From Scenedesmus sp. ARA3 (lineage: Eukaryota; Chlorophyta; Chlorophyceae; Sphaeropleales; Scenedesmaceae): a stretch of DNA of 64,000 bases. The notes under the pieces were generated by a model. That model saw only the letters and a list, made by a program, of their open reading frames with translations, was not told where the DNA came from and made no database searches. Position numbers and translations under genes: made by a program. Location: the NCBI GenBank assembly GCA_004335835.1, contig RWJK01001123.1, positions 173,089 to 237,088 of the forward strand, written 5' to 3'. Below are positions 32,247 through 44,246 of the stretch, in pieces. Position 1 is the first letter of the stretch, and the number at the start of each line of letters is the position of its first letter.

Positions 32247-34981
32247 GCAAGGCTACCTGCTGCCCCAGGAGGTTTACAAGCAAGTGGCGAAGGAAGGCAA
32301 TTGCCTTAGTGCGGTGTGAGCTTTACCTGTTGCGCACACTGCACAGGAGCACAACCTGCTCAGTGGTGATACAGATTGTTGAAACAGTAGCTGAGAATCG
32401 CAAACCATGAGATGCCTGCCCATGTCTCAATGATGACGTGTTATGGCGCTGTCACAGACTGTGGCGCTGTTTCGTCTTGGCACTTGCTCCTGTGGCTGTG
32501 CAGACGCCTGGTGTGCAACAGTGCTTGTGATGCTACAAGAAATCTTGCCTACCATGAGTTTTTCAAGCCTTTTGTGAAACAGAGCTTAAATCTTGACAAT
32601 CTTGTTGGCTTCTTGCTTGCAGGGTTGCCATGTAGCAGGCTGCATTTGATGTCCCGTGCCATTGAGCTGCTTGCAGGAACGATGCAGCTGCAGGACACCG
32701 CAGCAACTAAACGGTAGTCACCCTAACAGCCTGTGACTGCACCTGCACAAATCAAATCAACTCGTACACCTGTGGTTGTGCTGCTGCTGGTTGTGCTGCT
32801 GCTGGCGGTGCTGCTGTGCTGCAGGATCCTGCAAGCTGCAGGGCTCGCTGCTGCGTGAGGCAGTGCTGGGCTTGATGGCTGGCGTGTTCATCTCACTTGG
32901 GTATGCCACCTGCATGATTGCGGCAGGGCAGGTGGGTGCCATGTGACAAGCTATGATGGTGCTTGCGGTCTGCATATACAAAGCACGTTGTTGCAGGTGC
33001 ACAGCAAGTGCTTGTCAAGTGCTTTGGATAAGCCCTTGTCAGCATGCTCCCTAGGGGATTGCCTGCAAGAATCCTGCAAGCTGGACAGCTTTGCGGCTGG
33101 TGTCTTGTGAATGTTGCAGCAGGTGTCTCAGTCTGGCTGTGAGAGGTCCTTGGAGCCATGCACTCCGACACTGGCACTGTCATTGCTGCTGCTGTCATGA
33201 TGCAAATCCAGCTGGCTGCATACTGCGCTGCTTGCCACAGCCTTGATTCCCCTTTTCCAGCATCTCTGATGCTGATGCTGCCGCCATGTATCTCTTTTCT
33301 GCTATCCTGCAGCTGTGCCCTGCATACCGCGCAGCAAACCCTGGCATCTTCAACCTTCTGTTTGGGGCCTTTGGCATGCCCATGGGGCTCGCCTTGTGCC
33401 TCATCAACGGCGCAAGCTTGTTCACAAGCAACGTGGCGTACATGGGTGCAGCAACACTTGAGCGCAAGGCCAGCTGCGTGCGATCCCTGCAGCTGTTGCT
33501 GCTGTCGTACTTTGCCAACATAGCAGGTGAGCTGGCCAAGCAACAAGCGACATGCAATGGATGCACATGCAAGGTATGAGTTTTGGCAAGTGTATGCTAT
33601 GAGCGTATGATGGCATACAGCTGCAGCTTCGGGATGCAACTGCTGCCTGTGCACTTTGATTGCAACTGGCAGTGCTTAGTCAGCGTGCCCTGCAGGAACA
33701 ACAGTTTCAAGCAGCTTGACAGGCATATCATCATGCCGTTTTGCTCAGTGGCGTTTCAGGTATACACTGCTGCTGGCATCGTCTGCCATGCACGTCTGCC
33801 TGCATGTACTGCTGTGTTTGTGTGCAGGCTGCTTGCTGGTGGCGCAGTTCATAGCTGCAGGAGACGTGTTCCTGCACCGCGAGCACTTCTCAGTGGAGCT
33901 TGCACGAAAGCTGGCTGGCAGCGGCAGCTTCCGGTCAACGCTGGTCAAAGGCGTGCTGGGCAACTGGCTGCTGTGCATGGCTGTGTGGCAGGCCACTGCA
34001 GCGCAGGACGTCACCGGGAAGCTGCTGGCAGTGATGTTCCCCGTGTCTGCATACGTAACCATGGTGAGCTGCTGCAGAACAGTTTTTGAGTCATGCATGT
34101 ATGCAGCTGTGCCAGATGTTGCACTTCCATTGTTTGAGCTGCCAGTCTGTTCCCCTCAAACACCAGGCACCCTTCTGGCCGCAAGCCAAAGTAATGGCAG
34201 AGCAGAGAGCATCTGATGCACCTCTTCCCAATGCAACCAAATGGGGTGCTATCAAGGCGATGTGCCTGCTGTTTTGACAAATATTTGCTGCTGCTGCCTG
34301 CAGGGCTTGGAGCACTGCATCGCCTATTCCTTCGTCTACCAGCTGGCGCTGAAGCTTGGCGGGCCGCCACTGCCGCCCTTCATTGTCAACAACCTGCTTG
34401 CGTGCACCCTCGGCAACGTCATTGGCGGCGGCTGCTTTGTTGCAGCTGCATACAGCCTGGCATTCGGGTCACTAGAGAAGAAGGCAGTGGGTCAGTCCAT
34501 ACGTATCTGGCGCCGCGTCATTCAGCCGGCACTCTTTTGCCGTGCAAAGAACAACAGCAATAGCAGCAGCGGCAGCAGCGCTGTCAACAGTACTGACGAT
34601 GCTAATGTTACTAGTGACAACACTGGCGCTGCTGATACAGGTATGGTTACTGAGCGGCTGGCTGAGCTGGCTGCTGCCAGGGGGGTGGTGGGCAAGCGCA
34701 GCAGCATCAGGATGCCGGCTGATGTCAGTGGTGATGCTGGCGCGCAAGTGCTCGTGGGTGCACCTTCCGCGCCGTTGCAGTCACTGCAGGCTGCAAGCGA
34801 GCCTACGGAGGGATGCTTTGATGTGGTGGCATCGCACAGAACGAACCAGCAGCACTGTTGCGCACCACAGCAGCGTAGATCATGTGCGGATTTGGAGAGT
34901 TCATCTGATATCCATATTGCGCTACTGTTATTCAGCACAACCTTGCTAGGCTGCCTGTCACTGCCAGCTCCGGCGGTGTGA
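32247..34981 (+). CDS. Formate/nitrite transporter (FNT) family channel, NAR1-like; first exon unresolved
   Basis: Exons placed are 32247-32313, 32842-32931, 33313-33526, 33828-34063 and 34304-34981, joining in frame. The N-terminal exon reads LLPQEVYKQVAKEGNCLSA, matching the conserved PPEVY-type start of the FNT fold. It is followed by TM segments LLREAVLGLMAGVFISLGY, FGMPMGLALCLINGASLF with the FTSNVAYM motif, GVLGNWLLCMAVWQA, GLEHCIAYSFVYQLAL and NLLACTLGNVIGGG. Six membrane spans and the GNW/GN motifs are hallmarks of the family, whose green-algal members (NAR1) carry nitrite or bicarbonate, often into plastids. The C-terminal 150 residues are a polar tail. The start codon and any targeting peptide lie upstream of 32247 and are not identified. 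Substrate cannot be read from the sequence. Confidence 0.88.
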
Positions 34982-36532
34982 GACAGCATTCGCTGTGTGC
35001 ATGATCTTGCGGGCAACCGTTGCAGTGACTGCAAGTGAGGCGCACCTGCACACTGTGCCGGCGGCGGCTAGGTGCGAAGATTCTGTTCTGTTGGTGGATT
35101 TGCTCAGTGTGCACACTGCAGTGTTCAGCGCCACTAGCCACTACCTAATGACTGCATTAGTGCAGCGCAGCGCGGTCACTAGTGCAGTGCAGTTGTACTG
35201 CAGTACTGCAGTCTGCAGACTGTGCAAGGACAATTACATGTGGAGTGACATTGCCAACATATGCAATCACGTGATTGTGCTGCATGCATATGTGCATATG
35301 GCAGTCTTTGATGGTGTTGCACATAGCTGCGCCGCCGGCAGGCAGGCTGCAGCGGCGGCGCCGCTTCAAAGCCTGCAGGCTAGCTGCAGCTAGCGAGTGA
35401 CAGCTGTCACTCAGACCTGAGTAAAGTATAGCACTACTGCTCACGGTGGTGTGATTCAGTTTGAGTGTCGCGTCAGATCCGACTCCTCGACTTTCGATGT
35501 GACTAATTAAGACTCAAGTCGGAGATGCCAGTCGGTGAGCTTCATGCTTCTGCTGGCGTGCTGTGGGCTAATTGGTCCCAGGTCCTCATTGGCACTGTAT
35601 TCAAACCTATCAGCAAGACTTATTCGATGTACTGGCTCTGTGTCGGCTATGTATCGTGCACGTTTCAGAAATGTGCGAATCGTGTGCGGTCCACTTCGGC
35701 GGTGTGCTCTGTGTGTATGGTAGCGCCACCCGCGCGCCTTCGTCGGGATGAGCTCAAGTTGAAGTACCATCGACAGTTGCGGGCTGACATCGCCGTATGA
35801 ATTGTACTGCAGAAACAATCCTGCAGGGTGTGGCTGATCGTGGTAACAGCGTCACGGCGGACCTCTGCGCGGCATGCTATCATCAAAGCAGCATCACCCT
35901 TGGCAATTGAATCATTTACATGACGCATTGGGTTTGATTTTACGATATTTATGCTTACAAAGGTGTCGTCGTGGCTGGGGCGTCATCAGAATCACACATA
36001 TACTTGCCTACGACCGATCAAAGAGAGCCCTTCTTCGAAACGTTGCTTTTGTGCTGGGTAGGGTTTCTTTCTGCTTAAACAAGTGGCTGACGCGACGTTG
36101 ATTGGTCCAACAGCGAGAGAAGCTCGTCAGCCCATTGCAGCTAGGCTGTGCAGGTGATAAGCACGAATGTAAAAGTCAGTGAGAAAGGTTTTTAGTGAGC
36201 TGAAGCTGCTCGCAAGGGCATCTAGCGTCTTCAGACCTGCCACAACCATCTTCTGCTGCACGGCAGCATCAGAGCTGCGGCAAAAGTGACTTGAATTTCA
36301 TCATGTTACACTTTATCATTTGAAGTGTTGAGCTCAGCTCTCCTGCATGCCTTGCTGTCGCACGGCAGGCACCAACACTGCTGCCTGGGACACCTGCTGC
36401 TAACACTAGGCTGCTGCTGCTGACCCACAGGCACTGCAGCACTGCAGAACAGCGGGCTGGATGATAACATTCAACACTTAGTAGCTGCAGGAAGCAGCCA
36501 GCAGCAGGACAGTGCGCTGCTGTGAGCACAGG
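34982..36532. other. Intergenic, upstream of protein B gene
   Basis: A 1.55-kb stretch that from about 35400 to 36330 is notably poorer in CAG/CTG than its surroundings. It holds the presumed promoter of the protein B gene. I see short open frames (for example 35525-35800) but none with a domain or exon support. Confidence 0.45.
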
Positions 36533-36619
36533 ATGGTTCCCACTGCCTTGCCTGCAACTGATGCAGTGGGCAGCCTGCGGGTGGCCCCTGCTGATTGGAG
36601 CATGCTGGATGTTGAGGAC

Positions 36620-36656
<37 letters not shown>

Positions 36657-36870
36657 CAGCAGCAGCAACAGCAGCAGCACCAGCAGCAGCAGCAACAGCA
36701 GCAGCACGGCATGGCGGAGGAGAGGCAACACTGCAAATACCACCTGCAGGAGAGACAGCTGCAGGGCCCGCCATACCACACGCAGCAGCAGCGGCAGCAG
36801 GGCCGGCAGCAGCACAGGTTGAGCAAGCTCCAACCATTGGCGTCGCAAGCACTGCACCTGTACACCCACT

Positions 36871-36909
<39 letters not shown>

Positions 36910-37342
36910 GCGGCAGCAGCAGCAGCAGTTCAGCCACGAGGAGTTGCGGCAGCGGCTGATGCAGCAGCTGCAGCAGCAGCTGCAGGGCTCACGGGCTGAT
37001 GTTGCTGCGCAGGCACAGGCGCAGCAGCGGGCAGCAACCATTGCTGCTGAAGCCAGCACACGACAGCAGCAGCAAGCGGCTGGTGTGCCAGCTAATGGTA
37101 CTGCCCAGGTATCAGTGCCGTCTACAGCAGCACCCCTGCTGGGTGCCGAACACCTAGCAGAGGCAGCAGCTGTGCTGATGAAAGCAGCAGAGGAGCGGGC
37201 AGCGTCCCGGCGTGCCCCTGCAGCAGCTGCCGTGCCAGCAGCAGTAGCAACCGCCCCAACAGTGTCGCAACCTCGACCTCAGCCAGCAGCAGCAGCAGCA
37301 GCAAGTCCTGCGGCGATGCCTGCAGGAGCTCACACTGCCGTG

Positions 37343-37377
<35 letters not shown>

Positions 37378-37683
37378 CCCTGCAGTTCTGCCTGCCGCAA
37401 AAGCACCCGCCCCTGGTGCCGCCGCCACCGCTGCTGCAGCTGCTGCTGATATCGCTGATAGCACAGCTGATGCTGTTGCTGCGCTGTCATCAGAGTGTGG
37501 CGTAGTGCTGAAAGAGATTGAGCGGTTGTCTGGTGGCGATGTTGTGCCATTCCTGGTGCAGCTGCAGCAGCAGCTGGAGCAGCGGGGGCATCGGCTGCCG
37601 CAACAGATGCAGCAGCTGCTGGCACACCTGCAGCGGCAGCAGGGCAAGCCGCCTCAACAGAAGCAGCCGCCGCCGGCGCAGCA

Positions 37684-37729
<46 letters not shown>

Positions 37730-37749
37730 GGGCAAAATCGCAAGCCGCC

Positions 37750-37791
<42 letters not shown>

Positions 37792-37974
37792 GCCTGTGCA
37801 GCAAGTGGTTGTGCCTTTTCTGCATCAGGGCGAGCAGCAGCACCTACACCAACAACACCTGCACCAACAGCAGCAGCAGCAGCAGCAGCAGCAGTGTGGC
37901 TGGCAGTCCATGCTACCACAGCAGCCTGCAGCTGTGCAGCAGCAGCAGCAGTCAGCAGACAGGCAGGCGAAGAG

Positions 37975-38017
<43 letters not shown>

Positions 38018-38103
38018 TTTATGCCGCCACTCACGGCACCACCCCAACAGCCGGGGATCCCATACCTGCATCTGCCGCCGCATCTGATGCACACACTGGG
38101 CCA

Positions 38104-38135
<32 letters not shown>

Positions 38136-38409
38136 CAGCCGCCTGGCACATGCTGCCTAGTCAGCTAGCTGCTGTGCCTGCTGCGCTGCAGCCCTCCAGC
38201 AGCCATGCATACCATGACAGCAGCAGCTATGGCAGCGCAGAGCTGCTGCAGCTGCAGCAGCAGCTACAGCAGCTGCAGCCGGAGCCGCTGCCAGGCCTGC
38301 CGTTGGCTCCTCAGCAGCACAGCATGTGGCCAAGTGCTGCACCTGCTGCTGCTGCTGCTGCTGGTACTAGTTTGCGGCCTGCTGCTGCTGCTGGCACTGT
38401 TTTGCCGAA

Positions 38410-38440
<31 letters not shown>

Positions 38441-39447
38441 GGCAGTGGCTGGCCTGTGGGGTTTGGAGCAGGGCACATTCCTTCAAACGGCAGCTGGCAG
38501 CAGCAGCAGCAGCAGCAGCGCCGGCAGCAGCACCGCAGATCAAGTGCCAGCGACGAGCAGCAGGCAGCCAGGCAGCGGCCGGCAGCAGCAACAGCATCTG
38601 CAGCAGCAGCGGCAGTTAATGACTTGCTTGCTGCTGCTGGCCCGGCAGTGCAGCCGGCAGCTGCTCAACACAGCAAGCACAAAATCGACAGCGGCATTGG
38701 CAGCAGCGGCGATGTAGCAAATGCTGGGCTGGATTCGGCGCTAGCCGAAGCTGCACAGAAGCTGCTGGAAGCAATGCAGCAGCAGCCAGGGCAGGCAGAT
38801 AGCAAGCTGGCAGTTGCGCTGGCTGCTGCTGCTGCTGCAGCAGCAGGAGGATCAGGCAGCCACGCTGTGGATATGTCGGATCCGGTTATGGCTGCAGCGA
38901 CGCAGCTGCTGAAGGTGGCATATGCTGCAGCTGCTTCTGCTGACGGCGCGCCTGGCGCTGCTGCTGCTGCCGCTGCTGCTGCTGCTGCTGCTGGTGACGG
39001 GGGCTGGGCAGAAGCTTCTGCAGCCAGCAAACATGCAACTGCAAGCGGGCAGCAGCAAATGTGGCAGCAGGAAGTTGGTGTGTTTGCAGCAGCAGCTGGG
39101 CAGCACCCTACTGGCATGCCAGGGAGCGAAAACAAACTGCTCACAAAAAGCAGCATCAAGCAGACACATGCGGCTGCGTCTCGTGCTGCCAAGCCAGCTC
39201 GCAACAGCAAGGGCAGGTTTCTGCCTGGCTTTCCCAGCAAAGATTGGCAGTTGGCTGCTGGCCTTGTTGATCCTGCAGAGCTTGCAGCACTGCCTGTGGC
39301 TGCAGCCAGCCCCCAGCAGCAGCAGCAGCAGCAGCAGCAGGGTCTGGTTGAGGAGAGTGCAGAGCAGCTTGGCAGGCAGCAGCGCCGCAAGAAGAGGAGG
39401 ACATATGGCTGGCAGCTGCTGCAGGGCCTGGACGGTCAAGCAGCAGG

Positions 39448-39493
<46 letters not shown>

Positions 39494-39743
39494 GAGGCTG
39501 CAGGTGTGGAGGTTACTGTCCAGCAGCATCAGCAGCTGCTGCAGTCACGTGCTGCAGGCGTGGCTGCTGCTGTTGCCAGCTTGAGGCAGCATCAGCAGCA
39601 GCAGGTGCAGCAGGTTGAGCGAGAGCTGCAGCACCTGCAGCAGCAGAAGCAGCAGCAGCAGGGGGTGCTGCATCAGCAGCAGGCAGAACTCGCTCCAGTC
39701 AAGGGTGAAGATGTTTTCACTGGTGCTGCTGCTGCTGCTGCTG

Positions 39744-39774
<31 letters not shown>

Positions 39775-41618
39775 TGATAGTGTTCCTTGGCAAGCAAGTG
39801 TGCCTGAGGTGCTGCCTGCAGCAGCAGCGGCGGCAGCAGCAGCAGCAGATTGGCACCTGTTGTTGCCCAAACAGCCAGACCCTGGGTTCACCACGCCTGT
39901 TGCACTGGTGGGTCTTGAGGAGCAAGGGGTTGCGCCTTTTTGCACAACACGCTGCTTATGATACTTGCTCATGCGAGCTGCTGCTGCTGTGCAAAATGCA
40001 CTGGCTGCCTGTATGTATGTTGAGCCTGCACAGCCGTGTGGATAGTCGCTTCTGGGCATGTTCCTGCTGCCGTCATTGTTCTGGACGATGTCACCCCCTG
40101 CCATGTGTCGTGTATCTCCCTCACACCTACACCCCTGTCTCTCTCTTTCTCTCTTGCCCTGTGCCGTGTCTCCCTCACACCTGCAACCCTGTTGCTCTCC
40201 CCTGAACCCTGCAGGGGGGCGGCCTAGTCAGCAGCAGGCCCAACATGCAGCTGGGCAAGGCCTTCATCCCTGCGCTGCGTCATTTCTCTCCTCTAAACCC
40301 TGCACTCTGTCTGCCCCTAAACCCTGCACCCCACCCCTTCCTTGAACCCTGCAGCGGGGCGGCCTGGTCAGCAGTAGGCCCAACATGCAGCTCGGAAAGG
40401 CCTTCATTCGCAGCTGGATCCCCCCAAACGTAAGAGCAGCATGGGAGCCTCTGGAGTTGCCAGTGCAGGTGCTGACATGGAGCAGCAGCAGCAGCAGCAG
40501 CACTGCAGCAGCAGCAGCAGCAGGGGCAGCAGCAGCAGTAGGGTTGCTGACTACTGTGCACAAGGCGGCGAGGAAGTCTGCGAGCAATGCTGTGGTGCGG
40601 GCTCCAGCAGCAGCAGCAGCGGCTGGTGCTGGCTGTGAGGGCGGCTGGAGGGAGGCGTTCAGATTCAACGGCCGCATTGCTTTGGTGAGTCTGCCGCTGC
40701 TGCTGCTACTGCTGCTGCTGATGTATCAAGCACTGTATGTTATGTTGCTGATTAGTTGGTCACAAACCCCCCACAGCAGCAGCAATGTACCGCCTATGCC
40801 TGCCTGCCAACTCCTGGTACCAGTGAAATGCAATCCCCCGCACACTCGCCTCTCCTTGTCCCTGTACGCATGTGCAGTGCCAAGGCAAGCACCCCAGTGC
40901 CAAGACCTCCCAGCCAGCCAGCCAGCCCAGCCAGCCCTGATATTTTTATATGTGCCTATCCACCTCACAAGCATGTCGTCAACTCTCTGTGTGCATGTTC
41001 ATATCCTCCTGCTCTTGCAGTGCCAAGGCAAGCAACCCAAAGATGCCACGCCAGTCAGCCCAGCCAGCCCCAGCAGCCCCGCCAGCAACCTTGCATGTAG
41101 TTGTCATGCATTTCTGCATTGCCCCTCATCCTGTGTTTCTGCATATTCACCTGTGTCTGGCCCCGCAGTGCCAAGGCAAGCAGCCCAAAGACTCCCAGCC
41201 AGCCCAGCCAGCCCTCTTACATACCTTGACACCACGTCACAAACATCTCACCAACACCTATTTTTGCTTATTTCAGCACCTTGCATGTATTTGTCATGCA
41301 TTTCTGCATTGCCCCTCACCCTGTGTTTGTGCATATGCGCCTGTGTCTGCACCCGCAGTGCCAAGGCAAGCAGCCCAAAGAATCTCAGCCAGCCAGCCCA
41401 GCCCGCCCCAGCAATCCCAACACCCTAAACCCTAACAGCCCAAACCCTAACAGCCCCAAGCCAGGCTACAGCTATTGGTACATGACTGGCAGAGCCACGC
41501 AGCAGCTGCCAGGCCTGCACAGCTTTGCTCAGGCCTTTGCAGGCTGGAGAGTTATAGGCGCAAGCGGCGCAGCTGACTTCACAGCACTGAAGCTGTTCCT
41601 GTGGCAGGGGCCCGTGCC

Positions 41619-41657
<39 letters not shown>

Positions 41658-44246
41658 GGCGCTGCAGATGCAGGAGGGTGTGTTGGTTCGTGCTGGTGCT
41701 GGTGCTGATGCGGCAGCAGCGGAGGCAGCAGCAGCAGCAGCGCTGGGGAAGAGGCAGCGCGAGGACGAGCAGCAGCAGCGGCAGCAGCAGCAGCAGCAGC
41801 AGGAGGGAAAGCGCAAGCGCAGCAAGCCTGCTGAGAGGAGGAAGACGCCGCAGCGCGAGCAGTGGGAAGATGTGCAGGAGGAAGTTCCTGGGCGAGACTG
41901 TGAACTTCAGCGTGAAGATGCCCGGCGTGAAGAAGTTCAGCATGAGCAGGAGCGTGAACTTCCTGCACCTGCACAGGAGGGGAAGCGGTACCGCCGCATG
42001 GCAGCGGCGGGCGCTGCTGCTGCCGTGTTTGCTGCTGCTGCTGCCAGTGATGACAGCTTCAGTGGTGGCGGCTGGTCCAGAGGCGATGCGCCAATCCCCT
42101 CCTCACACAGCCACCGCAGCCGCAGCAGCAGCAGCAGCAGCAGTGATGAAGATGGTGAAGAGGAGGTTGAGCAGCAGCAGCAGCAGCATGAGGCGGCAGC
42201 TGGGGTTGGTGCAGTGCTGCAGCTGCCGCGCAGCTTGCTGCGCAAGCGGCACTGGCTGGCTGAGGATGGCACGGTTGTGTTTGCCAAGGTGAGGCAAGGC
42301 TGCTGCTGTCAGCTGAGCAAGATGCAGCTCTTTGCCTGCACATGATTTGGCAATGAACCCTGGCTTTACAGTGCCACCTCCCAAGGGCTGCGTGAAGCAA
42401 TTCTGGCCGCAGCTGCGGCAGGCTAGACGCCTCGCTCTTTGCCTCACCAACAAAACCCTGTTGTGCAAATGTTAACCCTGCTGCAGGACTTGGCAATAAA
42501 CCCCAGCTTCACAGTGTCACTGCCCAAGGCCTGGGTGAAGCATTTCTGGCCGCAGCAGCAGCAGCAGCAGCAGGCAGGGCACATCACGCTTGCTGCAGCA
42601 GTGTACCTGGAAGGTGCCCCTACTGGGGAGTCACTGCAGATGAAGGTCCGCCTGTACGAGAGAGTCGCGCACATGTCCACAGGTAAGCGGGGAGGTGTTA
42701 GGGTTAGGTCGGGCCGTCATCACCACTGCATACCTTGCACACATTGTATGCTGCAGTGCCCGTCAGTGCCCGTGCCTTGTTCAGGACTTCTTTGGCACTC
42801 CGACGGTTCTGGCACTTGATGTATGTCCTCTCAACTGATGTGCGTGCTGTAGACAAACGATGCACATAAATTTGCAATGTACATGTAAGCAGAGGACCTA
42901 AGTTGCCACAACATGCTGTGTGTGCTGTGTTCTTGCTGTGTGCCGCAGTGCCTATCAGTGCCCTGGCCAAGCGCTACCCTGGCCTGTTTGTGGTGGGCTA
43001 CGCAGCCGGCGGCAGCAGCAGCAGCAGCAGCATGCGCCTCTACCTCAGCAGATCTCAGGACGCCGGCATGCGCGCAGCAGCAGCAGCAGCAGCAGGTGCG
43101 TGTGGCTTGAGCAAGCAACAACAGCAGCAGCAGCAGCGTGTGGTGCGTGTTGTGGCGGCTCTGAGAAAGGGAGCCTGCAGGATTAAAGGGCCGCGCCTGG
43201 TGGCAGCAGCAGCAGCAGCACCAGACACGACAGACCCAGTGCAGCATTTGCAGGCACAGCAGCGGGCTGCTGATGCTGATGCTGATGCAGCTGTGCCCAT
43301 GCAGGTTGATCAGCAGCAGCAGCAGCAGCAGCAGGAGGAGCCACCTCCCAGGGATGGTGACGCGTCCCCTGCTGCTGCTGCAGCAGCAGCAGCGGCACGC
43401 GGGGTGGCCTTCCGCAGCAGCAGCAAGCGCAAGCTCAAGCTAAAGCCACCGCAGCAGCTGAAGCACCACACAGCAACAGGACACGCCAGTAGTGCTACTG
43501 CTGCTGCTGCTGCTGCTGCAAGCGTGCCGCTGCACGTGGTATGGGAGGCCTGTGGCCAAGCAAGCTTGCTGCTAATGGTGGCAGCAGCAGAAGCTGCTGG
43601 AGGCAGCGCAGCAGTGCCGGCTGTGCTCAAGCCTGCTGCCCCCTGCAGGTTCATCCTGCCTGCACCTCGCAGGAGACGCAGCAGGGCCCTGCGACGGCTG
43701 CAGCAAGCGCAGGCTGCTGCTGCATCAGCAGCAGCAGCAGAAGCCAGCAGACGAGAGGTGCAGCAGCCAGCAGCAGAGCTAGCGACGCCTGCAGCAGCAG
43801 CAGCGGCTGCGCCGCAGCTGCAGGTTGCTGCTGCATCGCTGCGGTTCCCAGCAGTGCAGCTGCCGCCACTGCAGGGTGCTGATCTGGCGCATGACCTGGC
43901 AGCCGTGAATGCTGCGCTGCTGCAGCTGGCGGAAGCACTGCAGTTGCCTGACGATGTGCTGCTGCTGCTGCCAGCCCTGCTTGTCAAGGCTGTTGCAGCA
44001 GCAGCAGCAGCAGCAGCAGGAGTGTCTGGTGATGGACAAAAGTCAACAGCCACTCCCGGAGCAGCAGCTGGCCAGCAAAGCGAGCAACAGCAGCAGCAGC
44101 AGCAGCAGCAGGCGGATGGCGAAGCACCTGGCGGCGTGCATGCGCGGTTGCAGGCGTGGCATGCGCAGCTAACGGCTGCTGCGGGCGCTGCAGACAGGGC
44201 TGCAGTGATAGCACTGGTCAGGGACCTGGGTGGGCAGGTGCTGTGA
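36533..44246 (+). CDS. Giant Gln/Ala-rich protein with two copies of the same unnamed domain (protein B)
   Basis: Five exons: 36533-39907, 40355-40684, 41359-42288, 42487-42682 and 42949-44246, in frame to 2042 residues. The first ATG is at 36533. Exon 1 is over 1100 residues of poly-Gln and poly-Ala with a basic cluster (RQQRRKKRRTYGW) that looks like a nuclear localisation signal. Domain copies follow: one split over exons 1-3 (GFTTPVAL; NMQLGKAFIRSWIPP; YWYMTGR; AFAGWRVIG; LKLFLW) and one over exons 3-5 (GTVVFAK; FTVSLPKAWVKHFWP; HITLAAAVYLEG; LQMKVRLY; LFVVGYA; MRLYLS). Intron positions match those in protein A. The LPKAWVKHFWP strand-turn strongly recalls the LPKxFAxxxxP part of B3 domains, so a nuclear regulator is plausible but unproven. 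The C-terminus is again Ala/Gln-rich. Confidence 0.8.
37679..37791 (+). repeat. Long poly-Gln tracts
   Basis: Two runs of CAG/CAA, about 17 and 15 codons, in exon 1 of the protein B gene. Several shorter runs surround them. Confidence 0.9.
40210..40280 (+). repeat. Copy of an exon start
   Basis: The bases GGGGCGGCCTAGTCAGCAGC through GGCCTTCATCCC repeat the start of exon 40355-40684, about 140 bp upstream, with an intact CCCTGCAG acceptor. The copy carries a TAG in the exon frame, so using it would truncate the protein. Confidence 0.88.
40870..41215 (+). repeat. Three copies of an exon start with surrounding intron
   Basis: GCAGTGCCAAGGCAAGCA followed by CCCAAAGA and CCAGCCAGCCCAGCC, the start of exon 41359, occurs earlier at about 40876, 41019 and 41167. 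Upstream sequence (TTGCATGTAGTTGTCATGCA; TTTCTGCATTGCCCCTCA) is repeated with it. The period is about 145-190 bp. Confidence 0.9.
42345..42425 (+). repeat. Copy of an exon start
   Basis: About 75 bases repeat the start of exon 42487-42682 (GATTTGGCAATGAACCCTGG through GAAGCAATTCTGGCCGCAG) with drift, about 140 bp upstream. Confidence 0.88.
42748..42786 (+). repeat. Copy of an exon start
   Basis: CTGCAGTGCCCGTCAGTGCC resembles the start of exon 42949 (CCGCAGTGCCTATCAGTGCC). It lies in the same intron about 190 bp upstream. Confidence 0.75.

Noticed and set aside
35525..35800. Open frame of 91 codons in the intergenic region before protein B
   Set aside because: No domain, no splice or promoter context, and an overlapping frame of similar length on the opposite strand.
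36512..36532. Earlier start for protein B at 36512
   Set aside because: The codon there is GTG; the first ATG in frame is at 36533.
37122..39925. Long minus-strand frames opposite protein B
   Set aside because: Same cause: (CTG)n read in other frames gives poly-Leu, poly-Ala or poly-Cys with no domain.
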